Assembly (NCBI GenBank): GCA_021791235.1
Contig: JAJYXA010000196.1
Location: 1 to 19,654 of the forward strand
Reading direction: 5' to 3'
DNA from: Pseudomonadota bacterium
Lineage (GTDB): Bacteria > Pseudomonadota > Gammaproteobacteria > Burkholderiales > Thiobacillaceae
Length of the DNA: 19,654 nt
The notes below the pieces were generated by a model. The model was given only the letters and a program-made list of their open reading frames with translations. It was not told where the DNA came from and ran no database searches. Positions 8,043 to 14,680 of this stretch are shown here, piece by piece; the first letter of the stretch is position 1, and each line of letters begins with the position of its first letter. A program made the translations under genes and the position numbers.

Positions 8043-8474
8043 TCAATGCAGCACGACGGGCGGGGTGCGCGCGGGCGGCACGCCGCCCGCCTGGAGCGGC
8101 GAGGCATGATGCAGCACCATGCGCCAGCCGTCGACTTCCTTGCGATACACATTGGTGGCCAGGATCGGCGGGCGCGGCCCGGTTTCCTGGCCGATGACGA
8201 GGTACTCGCGCACGATGCGGATGACCTGATCGGCCTCGCGGATTTCGTGCGCGGATTCCACCTGCACGCGGAATTGCCCCGCGGCCTCGAATATGCTGCG
8301 CCAACCGGCTGCCACGGCAGCGCGTCCGTTCAGCGGCGCGGCCAGCGGATGGATGCAGGCGATGCGATCGTCGCCGGCCCAGACCGTCATCATGGCGTCG
8401 AGCGAGCGCGCCTCGAAGGCGGCGTAAAACGCCGCTTCGGCGGCTTCGGGGGTGGGAAAAGCGTGTTCGGACAT
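8043..8474 (-). CDS. SnoaL/NTF2-like domain protein
   Basis: This 143-residue single-domain protein has the NTF2/SnoaL fold pattern. An N-terminal helix pair with AEAAFYAAFEARSLDAMMTVWAGDD is followed by 'IACIHPLAAPLNGRAAVAAGWRSIF', then beta strands ending in 'ILATNVYRKEVDGWRMVLHHASPL'. This is the layout of the ketosteroid-isomerase-like/DUF4440 group. Many members of this exact type, with the W-x-G-D-D and C-x-H-P features, are small cytoplasmic proteins without known ligand. ATG 8474 starts the gene, with only a weak GAG upstream. It is the first gene of a probable minus-strand run: SnoaL, YheT hydrolase, hexose phosphomutase. The last ~20 residues are proline-rich and variable. Function is not predictable. 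Confidence 0.8.
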   Translation of the reverse strand: MSEHAFPTPEAAEAAFYAAFEARSLDAMMTVWAGDDRIACIHPLAAPLNGRAAVAAGWRSIFEAAGQFRVQVESAHEIREADQVIRIVREYLVIGQETGPRPPILATNVYRKEVDGWRMVLHHASPLQAGGVPPARTPPVVLH

Positions 8475-8530
8475 GATTCTCGGATTGCGTGAACCCGCCG
8501 CGTTCTGGCCAGCGGGGCGGGCGGCGTGGT

Positions 8531-8555
8531 CAATGAAATCAGCCCGGCCGGGGCT
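8531..8555 (-). terminator. Candidate intrinsic terminator after the ilvE pair
   Basis: On the minus strand AGCCC/GGGCT (8541-8545/8551-8555) form a GC hairpin with a 5-nt loop, followed by GATTTCATT, a moderate T-rich tail. It lies just after the zf-CHCC stop and before the SnoaL-like gene, so it probably separates two transcription units. Confidence 0.4.
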
Positions 8556-8561
8556 GCGGCA

Positions 8562-8765
8562 TCAGTGATGGGCGCCGCTGGGCTTGCCTTTCAAACGATA
8601 GAGTGTGCCGCAATACGGGCACAGCGCATCGCCGCGCGACTCGATGGGCAGATAGACGCGCGGGTGGGCATTCCAGTCGGCGTGCTGCGGCATCGGGCAA
8701 TGCAGGGGCAGGTCGCTCTCGGTGACCTCGATGACGCGCTGGGTGTTGTCGTACCGCTCGCTCAT
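8562..8765 (-). CDS. zf-CHCC zinc-finger protein
   Basis: This small 67-residue protein has the CHCC zinc-finger pattern C23-x10-H34-x14-C49-x2-C52 (LHCPMPQ...NAHPRVYL...ALCPYCGT), as in the bacterial zf-CHCC family (PF10276) related to the mitochondrial complex I subunit NDUFS6. It probably binds one Zn2+ structurally; its role in bacteria is not settled. ATG 8765 lies 11 bp after the ilvE stop on the same strand, an arrangement I associate with betaproteobacteria, so it is read with ilvE. All four ligands are intact. Confidence 0.88.
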   Translation of the reverse strand: MSERYDNTQRVIEVTESDLPLHCPMPQHADWNAHPRVYLPIESRGDALCPYCGTLYRLKGKPSGAHH

Positions 8766-8776
8766 GCCGCCCTCGC

Positions 8777-9700
8777 TTACTTGACCGGGGCGAGCCAGCC
8801 GGTGTGGGCCGCGGCGCGGCCGTGCACGCAGTCGAAATACATCGCCTGCAGCCTGGCCGTGATCGGTCCGCGCGTGCCTTCGCCGATGGCGCGGTTGTCG
8901 AGCTCGCGGATCGGCGTGACTTCGGCGGCGGTGCCGGTGAAGAAGGCCTCGTCGGCGGTATACACCTCGTCGCGGGTGATGCGCTTTTCGATCACCGGCA
9001 GGCCGATTTCGGCGGCCAGCTGCACGATGGTGTCGCGGGTGATGCCTTCCAGCGCGCTGGTGAGGTCCGGCGTGTAGAGCTTGCCGTTCCTGATGATGAA
9101 GACGTTTTCGCCCGAGCCTTCGGCGACGAAGCCGTCGACGTCGAGCAGCAGCGCCTCGTCGTAGCCGTCCATCTCGGCTTCCTTGTGCGCCAGGATGGAG
9201 TTCATGTAGTTGCCGTTGGCCTTGGCCTTGCACATGGTGATGTTGACGTGGTGGCGCGCGAACGAGCTGGTCTTCACGCGGATGCCGTTTTCCAGGGCTT
9301 CCTGCCCCAGATACGCACCCCACGGCCAGGCGGCGACGATGACGTGCACCGACAGGTTCTTCGCCGAGATGCCCATGGCTTCCGAACCGAAAAACGCCAT
9401 CGGCCGCAGGTAGCCGGATTCGAGCTTGTTCTCGCGCACCACGGTGCGCTGCGCTTCGGAAATCGTCGCCTTGTCGAACGGCAGCTTCATGCCGAGGATG
9501 TGGGCGGAGCGGAACAGCCGGTCGGTGTGTTCCTTGAGGCGGAAGATCGCCGTGCCCTGTTCGGCCTTGTAGGCGCGCACCCCCTCGAAGACGCCCATGC
9601 CGTAGTGCAGGGTGTGGGTGAGGACGTGGGTGGTGGCGTCGCGCCAGGGAACGAGCTTGCCGTCGTACCAGATGACGCCATCGCGGTCGGCCATGGACAT
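8777..9700 (-). CDS. ilvE: Branched-chain amino-acid aminotransferase
   Basis: This 307-residue cytoplasmic PLP enzyme (fold type IV) carries out the last step of valine, leucine and isoleucine synthesis, swapping the amino group with glutamate. Evidence includes LHYGMGVFEGVRAY (31-44), the PLP lysine K160 in CKAKANGNYMNS, and EGSGENVF (194-201). The phosphate-binding LEGITRDT and GTAAEVTPI (256-264) are also present. Length equals E. coli IlvE (309). ATG 9700 has AAGAGA upstream; a second ATG two codons in (9694) is an alternative. It heads a two-gene unit with the zf-CHCC gene and diverges from the ribonuclease gene with 77 bp between starts. Confidence 0.95.
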   Translation of the reverse strand: MSMADRDGVIWYDGKLVPWRDATTHVLTHTLHYGMGVFEGVRAYKAEQGTAIFRLKEHTDRLFRSAHILGMKLPFDKATISEAQRTVVRENKLESGYLRPMAFFGSEAMGISAKNLSVHVIVAAWPWGAYLGQEALENGIRVKTSSFARHHVNITMCKAKANGNYMNSILAHKEAEMDGYDEALLLDVDGFVAEGSGENVFIIRNGKLYTPDLTSALEGITRDTIVQLAAEIGLPVIEKRITRDEVYTADEAFFTGTAAEVTPIRELDNRAIGEGTRGPITARLQAMYFDCVHGRAAAHTGWLAPVK

Positions 9701-9732
9701 GGTGAAATTCTCTTAACGAATGGAAAACCGTG

Positions 9733-9738
9733 ATTTTA
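9733..9738 (-). promoter_or_regulatory. Candidate -10 box of the ilvE promoter
   Basis: The minus strand reads TAAAAT here, which would place the transcript start near 9726 and give a leader of about 26 nt before the ATG at 9700. No good -35 hexamer is visible at the expected distance. Instead there is a small hairpin, GGCAC-GATG-GTGCC (9748-9761), which may be an operator. Confidence 0.33.
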
Positions 9739-9777
9739 CCGGATTGTGGCACGATGGTGCCGCACGGGAGGCACGAC

Positions 9778-10527
9778 ATGCGATGGAAAGGAATGCTGCT
9801 CGCGCTGCTGCTGGCGCCGCTTGCCGGTTGCGCCGAGGCGGCGCGTTTCGACTACTACCTGCTTGCGCTGAGCGTGGCGCCGGCGTTCTGCGAGGACGAG
9901 CCGCAGCGCAAGCGGGAATTCGCGCAATGCCGGGCGCTGTCCGAGGCCGGCTTCAAGGCGATGCCACTGACGCTGCACGGCTTGTGGCCGAATCGCGCCG
10001 ATCGCAAGCATCCGGCGTACTGCGGCGACGGCGAAACCGGCGGCGCATTCTGCCGCCTGCCGCCGCTGCGGCTGCCGGCGGACACGCGCGCGCGGCTGGA
10101 CCGGGCGATGCCGGCGGCGGCGGATTGCCTGGACCGCTACCAGTGGGCCAAGCACGGAAGCTGCTCGGGGCTTGCCGAAGGGGAGTATTTCGCCGCTGCG
10201 GCCGCGTTGACCGAGCGCGTCAACCGCGCGATCGGCGGCGTGATCGCGCGCCGGATGGGGCGAGAAGTCGGCCTGGACTCGCTGCGCGAAGCGCTGGCCA
10301 GGGCCGATCCGGCGCTGAAGGATGCCGTCACCTTCGACTGCCGGACGCCGCGCACGCCGGATCCGGCCAAGCGCTTTTCCATGCTGCGCGAGGTGCGGGT
10401 CTACTTCGAGCGCGATCCGGTACGCAGGACGCCTGGGCACCCGCTTGCCTACACCCGCGCCGGCGTCAGGCACTACAACTCGGGGTGTCCGCAGGGTCGG
10501 GCGTACATCGATACGCCGCTGGATTAG
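9778..10527 (+). CDS. RNase T2-family ribonuclease (RNase I-like), possible lipoprotein
   Basis: This is a 249-residue exported endoribonuclease of the T2 family, which cleaves RNA through 2',3'-cyclic phosphates. Both catalytic blocks are present: CAS1 LTLHGLWP with His67, and CAS2 YQWAKHGSC with Lys125 and His126. The second resembles the E. coli RNase I version (A-K-H-G) rather than the E-K-H-G of fungal enzymes. Paired cysteines (38, 51, 82, 92, 117, 129 and others) fit a disulfide-stabilised periplasmic enzyme. The N-terminus has a hydrophobic core ending L15-A-G-C18, a lipobox, so it may be lipid-anchored; cleavage by signal peptidase I after A-E-A is the alternative. ATG 9778 is chosen because GGGAGG lies 6 nt upstream (9766-9771). 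Confidence 0.9.
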   Translation: MRWKGMLLALLLAPLAGCAEAARFDYYLLALSVAPAFCEDEPQRKREFAQCRALSEAGFKAMPLTLHGLWPNRADRKHPAYCGDGETGGAFCRLPPLRLPADTRARLDRAMPAAADCLDRYQWAKHGSCSGLAEGEYFAAAAALTERVNRAIGGVIARRMGREVGLDSLREALARADPALKDAVTFDCRTPRTPDPAKRFSMLREVRVYFERDPVRRTPGHPLAYTRAGVRHYNSGCPQGRAYIDTPLD

Positions 10528-10578
10528 CGGTGCGTCGCTGCGCGCGTGGTCGGGAAGGCAATCCTCGGGCAAGACGTC

Positions 10579-10902
10579 CTACAGGTAGGCTTTGGCTTCC
10601 TCGCCCGGATTGGGCAGCCCGGCGACCCGCCACGCTTCGCGCGGACTGGGGAACAGGTGCTGCATGCAGTCGGCGCTTTGCCCGGTGAGATGGCATACAT
10701 GACTGAGCGCGGTCACGGTGCCGTGCTTGGCAAATTCACGTCGCAAGGCGTGCAGCAGGCCGAGCTGCAAATCGCTCAACTCGCCCAGCCCGTCGGCCTG
10801 GGCGACGCGGTCGGCCAGGCTTTCGCTCCACATGGCCGGATCAATCAAAAAACCATCAGGGTCGAAGACGGCGGCGCTGGGGGCATCGAGGCGCGTATTC
10901 AT
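10579..10902 (-). CDS. DsrC/TusE-family protein lacking the active cysteines (RspA-like)
   Basis: This 107-residue protein has the DsrC/TusE fold signature: FDPDGFLIDPAMWSESLADRVAQADGL (residues 13-39), L-x-x-L-R-R-E-F (52-57) and LFPSPREAWRVAGLPNP (83-99). DsrC and TusE carry sulfur on a conserved cysteine next to the C-terminus (usual ending GLPKPxxCx), and DsrC has a second one in the '-ACRIAG-' segment. Here the second site is Trp91 and the C-terminus reads PGEEAKAYL, so neither is present. Cys70 and Cys79 lie elsewhere in the helical bundle. It therefore cannot do the known persulfide relay and belongs with the cysteine-less homologues (sometimes called RspA, thought regulatory). ATG 10902 has AGGAGC 6 nt upstream. 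About 98 bp separate it from mutY on the same strand. Confidence 0.85.
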   Translation of the reverse strand: MNTRLDAPSAAVFDPDGFLIDPAMWSESLADRVAQADGLGELSDLQLGLLHALRREFAKHGTVTALSHVCHLTGQSADCMQHLFPSPREAWRVAGLPNPGEEAKAYL

Positions 10903-11000
10903 GACAAGCTCCTGATACGGTTGGGCTCCTAGGATAGGTATAGCACCCTGTCCGCGCTCAGCCAGGCCCGGATGCGAGAACGACTTCGGCCGGCTTTGAC

Positions 11001-12038
11001 TCAGGGACGATCGAGTTGGCTGAGCAATTTGCGGATGGGGGCGGGCAGGGCCGCATCGACTGCGTCGGCAAGGGGCAGCCATATCTGCCCGGCCGGCGTG
11101 GCGCGGCGCGGCGCGACGAGCTGGAGCCGCACCGGCCGGATATGCAGCCTGAAATGGGTGAAGCTGTGCGTGAGTTGCGGCAGGTGCTGCCGGACGAGCC
11201 CGACGTGGCCGAAACGGTCGCGGCAATGGCTGGCCGGGTCGGCATCGGGCGCGAGTTCGGGCAGGCTCCACAGTCCCCCCCAGATGCCCCGAGCCGGGCG
11301 CTTTTCCAGCATCAGTTCGCCGCGATCGAGCAGCAGCAGCATCTGCACCTGCTTTTCGGGCAGCACTTTTCTGGGGCGCGGCGCGGGCAATTCGCCGGTT
11401 CGATGCTGCGTGTACGCGATGCAGTCGACGTTGACCGGGCAGGCTTTGCAGGCCGGCTGGCTGCGGGTGCACACGAGGGCGCCGAGGTCCATCATGCCCT
11501 GGGTATAGGTCTCGATGGCGCTGCGCGGCAGTTGCGATTCGGCCAGCTGCCACAGCGCGGTTTCGACTTTCTTGTCGCCGGGCCAGCCGGCAATCCCGCC
11601 GTGGCGCGCCAGCACCCGCTTGACGTTGCCGTCGAGAATGGCGCACGGTCGGCCGAACGCCAGAGCGGCAATGGCTGCGGCCGTGGATCGCCCGATCCCC
11701 GGCAGCTGCGCGATGGCATCGGGGCTGGCCGGAAATGTTCCGCCGTGGCGGGAAACCATGGCGTGCGCGGCGGCATGCAGGTTGCGCGCGCGGCTGTAAT
11801 AGCCGAGTCCGCTCCACAGCGCGAGCACTTCGTCCTCATGCGCGGCGGCCAGAGCGGGCAGATCGGGGAAGCGCGCGATGAAGCGCACGAAGTAGGGAAC
11901 GACCGTGGTGACCTGGGTCTGCTGCAGCATGATTTCCGACAGCCAGATTCGGTAAGGGTCGCGCGTGGCTTGCCACGGCAGGCTATGGCGGCCGTGGCGC
12001 TGTTGCCAGTGGATGACGCGGGAAGCGAAGGATTTCAC
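11001..12038 (-). CDS. mutY: Adenine DNA glycosylase MutY
   Basis: This 345-residue DNA-repair glycosylase removes adenine mispaired with 8-oxoguanine. Domains in order: a six-helix barrel with catalytic Glu35 (SEIMLQQTQV); helix-hairpin-helix LPGIGRSTAAAI (112-123); catalytic Asp136 in ILDGNVKRV; the [4Fe-4S] loop C190-x6-C197-x2-C200-x5-C206; and a C-terminal NUDIX-like 8-oxoG recognition domain (about 225-345, with RGIWGGLWSLPE and THSFTHFRL). All key residues are intact and the length is normal (E. coli 350). I take GTG 12038 as start because the family N-terminus begins there. The frame stays open upstream only through REP repeat DNA. No clear Shine-Dalgarno is seen. The REP cluster lies directly upstream. 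Confidence 0.94.
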   Translation of the reverse strand: MKSFASRVIHWQQRHGRHSLPWQATRDPYRIWLSEIMLQQTQVTTVVPYFVRFIARFPDLPALAAAHEDEVLALWSGLGYYSRARNLHAAAHAMVSRHGGTFPASPDAIAQLPGIGRSTAAAIAALAFGRPCAILDGNVKRVLARHGGIAGWPGDKKVETALWQLAESQLPRSAIETYTQGMMDLGALVCTRSQPACKACPVNVDCIAYTQHRTGELPAPRPRKVLPEKQVQMLLLLDRGELMLEKRPARGIWGGLWSLPELAPDADPASHCRDRFGHVGLVRQHLPQLTHSFTHFRLHIRPVRLQLVAPRRATPAGQIWLPLADAVDAALPAPIRKLLSQLDRP

Positions 12039-12090
12039 CCCGGCAGGGTAGCCGGGGTGAAGGGATGAGGCAATGGGAGAGCGTGGATTG

Positions 12091-12195
12091 CCCGCAAGAG
12101 GTAGGCCGTGGTTGTACGACGCTGAAGCCCTAAAGGACTCCGATCCACTACGCGCTGAAACGCGTGGGGAATCGTATGCGTCAACAACCACGCTC
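12091..12195. repeat. REP-like element, copy 1 (arms split by an insert)
   Basis: Positions 12091-12127 match 12198-12234 at 36 of 37 bases. The repeat contains GTAGGCC (12101-12107), the tetranucleotide head typical of GTAG-class REP elements, then GTGGTTGT (12108-12115) and GACGC. The matching right arm, GCGTC-A-ACAACCAC, lies at 12178-12191. About 55 bp separate the arms. The insert carries its own small palindrome with outer CCA/TGG (12145-12147/12165-12167) and inner CGCG/CGCG (12151-12154/12161-12164). A second outer pairing, GAGCGTGG (12079-12086) with CCACGCTC (12188-12195), is possible. Confidence 0.75.
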
Positions 12196-12197
12196 CA

Positions 12198-12251
12198 CCC
12201 GCAAGAGGTAGGCCGTGGTTGTAAGACGCTGAAGCGTCAACAACCACGCTC
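12198..12251. repeat. REP-like element, copy 2 (compact hairpin)
   Basis: GTAGGCC (12208-12214) is followed by a bulged hairpin: GTGGTTGT (12215-12222), bulge AA, GACGC (12225-12229), loop TGAA, GCGTC (12234-12238), bulge A, ACAACCAC (12240-12247). The order of head, arm, small internal bulge and inner GC stem closely resembles enterobacterial REP sequences. It abuts the DUF1631 stop codon (12252-12254), so it sits in that gene's 3' untranslated region and upstream of mutY. Confidence 0.8.
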
Positions 12252-14447
12252 TCAGGCGTGGGCGAGTTTCTGGCGGAACAGGTTCATCAGCTTGCCGAAT
12301 GCCGACTCGGTAATGGATTTGCGTTCGACCAGGACCGCTTCGCCGCGGCGCAGCTTGTCGGCCAGGCGATTCAGGCCGATGGAGAAGCTGTTCATGCCGT
12401 CCTGGTCCGAGAACAGGTAGGTATTCTTGATGTTGCTGGCCCAGCCCAGCCGTGCCCAGCGGAAGGTGCCGTCGTCGTAGTGGAATTCCACCCAGTCGCC
12501 CTTGTTCAGGGCGCGGGCGCGCTGGGTGAACTCGTCTTCGACTTCGGGGACGGTGGGGCCGGCTGCGGATGCGGTCGCCTCGGCAGTCTCGGCTGCCGGA
12601 GCGGCCGCGCATTCCTCGATTTCTTCGGGCGAGATATCGGGCAGCGGTACCGGTTGGGCGTTGGGGCGCACCGCGTTGGCGTGCAGAATGACCAGGGTGG
12701 CAAAGAAACGGTCGGAGAGCTTTTGCGGCAGATCGATTTCGGCCACGCCTTCGCGCAGCCGCTTCAGCAATCCGGGCAGGATGCGCACCAGCATCAGCCG
12801 CGCGTCCATGTCGGCCTTGGGCTGCACGCTCCAGACCAGTTCGCGCATGGTTTCGACATGGCTGTTGAAATGCGCGCCCTGTTCGCCTTCATTGGCATAG
12901 TCCAGGGTGAGCAACTGGGCCCAGTCGCGCCGCAGAAACTCGCGGACGGTGCCCTCTACCGGCTGATCCTTGAGCGCGCGATTGATGAAGTCATGCACGA
13001 TCACCGGCGCGAGCTCGGCACGCTCGGCCTGTTTGATCTGGGCGATGTCCCGTTGCAGGCTGGCGACTACCGTCTCCTCCAGCGTTTCTTCCAGGATGGC
13101 GCCCATCGACTCCAACTCCGCGGCGGCGGAATCGAATACGGCGATGTCCTTCTCGAAACTGTCGAGCACCCGGCTGACTATCTGCGAAATCGTCTCCAAC
13201 CGGGCGTTGCCCGCCTCGTTGTCGGGCAGATGGACGGACAGCGTGGCGATCGCATCCAGCATGCGGCGGACCGGGTGGTTCGATTGCGAGAAGAAGTTGC
13301 GGTCCAGCATCGCGGCTTTCAATACCGGGATCTGCAGGCGTGCGATTTGTGCCTTGAGTCGATCGGGGATGCCCGCCTCGTCGAACACCACGTCGAACAG
13401 CATGGCGACCGCGTCCACCAGAACCGCGTCGAGCGGACTGGCTGCCTGCATCACCGGGCTCTGTTGAAGGCTGCGCAACACATTGTGGACAGTCGCGGCT
13501 TCCAGCAGGGGGAGTTCGAAGCGCACGCCGCCAGGCAGCATCATGGCGCCGGATTGCAACTGACCGAGCGAATCGAGCAGGCTGAATCCGGCCAGCCCTG
13601 CCGGCGCGCCACCGCCCGTCCCGCTGCCATGCGCCAGTTGCTCGAACAGCTTGAACATGTCGTTGCCGGATTGTCCTGCCATGGCAGGGGCGGGGCCGGC
13701 TGCCGCTGCGCCGTGCCGGGCAGCGGCAGCGTTTTGAGCGCGGCTTTTCCCGCCGATCTTGAGGTCGGGCAGGATGCCGCGATCGATCAGGTGGCGGTTG
13801 ATGGATTGATAGATGTGCGCGAGTTCGGTGGTCAAGACCAGGTCGAACTGGTTCAACAGCACGATGCGGACAGCCTGTTCCAGCCGCATGCGGGTAATGC
13901 CATCCAGCAGTGCTTCGCACAATACGCGCGGCCCGAGCGGACTGTCGTTTTCGGACAGGTCGGAGCGGCCCAGCAGATGGGCGAGGCGGGCGTCCAGGGC
14001 AACCAGTTCTTCGGCACAATTGAAGCGCAGCCGAGAGGTGGCTTTGTCGACTGCCAGGGTGATTTCGAAATCCTGGTCGTCCACCAGGGACAACTCAAGC
14101 AGCTCGGTGCCGGCAGACTTTTCGCGGTTGTGGGTGAAATCGTCGAAGGTCTGGCAATACGCATCCTTGCAGGCGCTCAGCAATTCATTGGCCTGCTTGT
14201 TGAGGATGCGCTGGGCGTCGTAATAACTGTTGCGCGTGTCCAGCAGCGGCGAACGATCGGCCATTGCCAACAGCGCATTTTCCATGGCCTCGGATTGCCG
14301 GGTCAGCACACGCGTCGCGCCCTCGATCAACAGGTCGCGGCAGCCGTGCAGAATCGCCAGGGTCTCCGCGGAAACCTGTGCACGGCGCGAACGCTCAAAC
14401 TGATTGAGGTTGACTACGACGGAATTTTCTGGCATCTCGCGCTCCAT
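12252..14447 (-). CDS. DUF1631 family protein of unknown function under a c-di-GMP riboswitch
   Basis: This large cytoplasmic protein has 731 residues and no signal or membrane segment. It matches DUF1631, a family I know mainly from betaproteobacteria and gammaproteobacteria and without established function. Layout: an N-terminal helical part (1 to about 240); an Ala/Gly-rich linker (GKSRAQNAAAARHG...); a long all-helical region rich in SVHLPDNEAGNARLETISQ-type segments; an acidic Ala-rich linker (roughly 610-640); and a compact C-terminal beta domain (about 647-731) beginning NKGDWVEFHYDDGTFRWARL and continuing LGWASNIKNTYLFSDQDG. That last domain resembles PilZ-like barrels in outline, but I do not see the RxxxR and DxSxxG c-di-GMP motifs. 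ATG 14447 has GAGGTGA at 14458-14452; ATG 14435 is an alternative with GGAG before it. The leader holds a FliA-like promoter and a GEMM aptamer. Confidence 0.85.
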   Translation of the reverse strand: MEREMPENSVVVNLNQFERSRRAQVSAETLAILHGCRDLLIEGATRVLTRQSEAMENALLAMADRSPLLDTRNSYYDAQRILNKQANELLSACKDAYCQTFDDFTHNREKSAGTELLELSLVDDQDFEITLAVDKATSRLRFNCAEELVALDARLAHLLGRSDLSENDSPLGPRVLCEALLDGITRMRLEQAVRIVLLNQFDLVLTTELAHIYQSINRHLIDRGILPDLKIGGKSRAQNAAAARHGAAAAGPAPAMAGQSGNDMFKLFEQLAHGSGTGGGAPAGLAGFSLLDSLGQLQSGAMMLPGGVRFELPLLEAATVHNVLRSLQQSPVMQAASPLDAVLVDAVAMLFDVVFDEAGIPDRLKAQIARLQIPVLKAAMLDRNFFSQSNHPVRRMLDAIATLSVHLPDNEAGNARLETISQIVSRVLDSFEKDIAVFDSAAAELESMGAILEETLEETVVASLQRDIAQIKQAERAELAPVIVHDFINRALKDQPVEGTVREFLRRDWAQLLTLDYANEGEQGAHFNSHVETMRELVWSVQPKADMDARLMLVRILPGLLKRLREGVAEIDLPQKLSDRFFATLVILHANAVRPNAQPVPLPDISPEEIEECAAAPAAETAEATASAAGPTVPEVEDEFTQRARALNKGDWVEFHYDDGTFRWARLGWASNIKNTYLFSDQDGMNSFSIGLNRLADKLRRGEAVLVERKSITESAFGKLMNLFRQKLAHA

Positions 14448-14451
14448 GGGA

Positions 14452-14496
14452 TCACCTCGCGGTATCGGTGGCTGGCCGGCCTGGGAACGGGGTGAC
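14452..14496 (-). promoter_or_regulatory. Ribosome binding site and candidate anti-Shine-Dalgarno switch
   Basis: The minus strand carries GAGGTGA (14458-14452) just ahead of the DUF1631 ATG (14447). Upstream, GTCACC (14496-14491) can pair with GGTGAT of that site. No hairpin with a T-run lies between the aptamer and the gene, so control of translation start rather than termination is the more likely mode. The pairing was found by eye, without energy calculation. Confidence 0.4.
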
Positions 14497-14514
14497 GTGC
14501 GCGTGACAGGAATG

Positions 14515-14618
14515 CTGCCGGCGGTCCCGCCGTCTCGGCCGCCAGTGAGGCAGGCTGAGACCGGTAACTTTGCGTCCCCGCCTCGCGACGGGTTTGCCCT
14601 GTTCGGTAATCGGCGACT
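14515..14618 (-). promoter_or_regulatory. Cyclic di-GMP-I (GEMM) riboswitch aptamer
   Basis: Read on the minus strand, the segment contains the hallmark blocks of the class I cyclic di-GMP riboswitch. First is ACAGGGCAAACC (about 14602-14591). Next is P2, CCCGTC-GCGA-GGCGGG, capped by a GNRA tetraloop (14592-14577). Then comes GGGACGCAAAG (14578-14568). P3 is closed by GUCUC (14561-14557) and GAGAC (14536-14532), and the exit strand is GGCGGG-ACC. The G at the Hoogsteen-guanine position of ACAGGGC is kept, which favours c-di-GMP over the cGAMP-type variants. P1 is the least clear helix (GCCG at about 14614 with CGGC at about 14518). The aptamer lies between a FliA-like promoter and the DUF1631 start, in the same orientation, so it should control that gene. 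Confidence 0.9.
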
Positions 14619-14653
14619 GCGTCGGAAAATTGACGCACAACCGCACAACTGTT

Positions 14654-14680
14654 CTATCGGTCAGGGCGAAGAAAACTTGA
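14654..14680 (-). promoter_or_regulatory. Sigma-28 (FliA)-like flagellar promoter
   Basis: The minus strand has TCAAGTTT (14680-14673), 11 bases, then ACCGATAG (14661-14654). The FliA consensus is TAAAGTTT-N11-GCCGATAA, so 13 of 16 positions agree and the spacing is exact. Transcription would start near 14646, about 28 nt before the GEMM aptamer and 200 nt before the DUF1631 ATG. Confidence 0.6.

Noticed and set aside
12091..12234. Direct repeats that could be a CRISPR start
   Set aside because: There are only two copies with a palindromic GTAG head, no series of spacers and no cas genes; REP-type fits better.
12258..14495. Very long plus-strand open frame (about 745 codons)
   Set aside because: It is the antisense shadow of the DUF1631 gene in GC-rich DNA; its product is rich in Gln, Gly and His with no domain.
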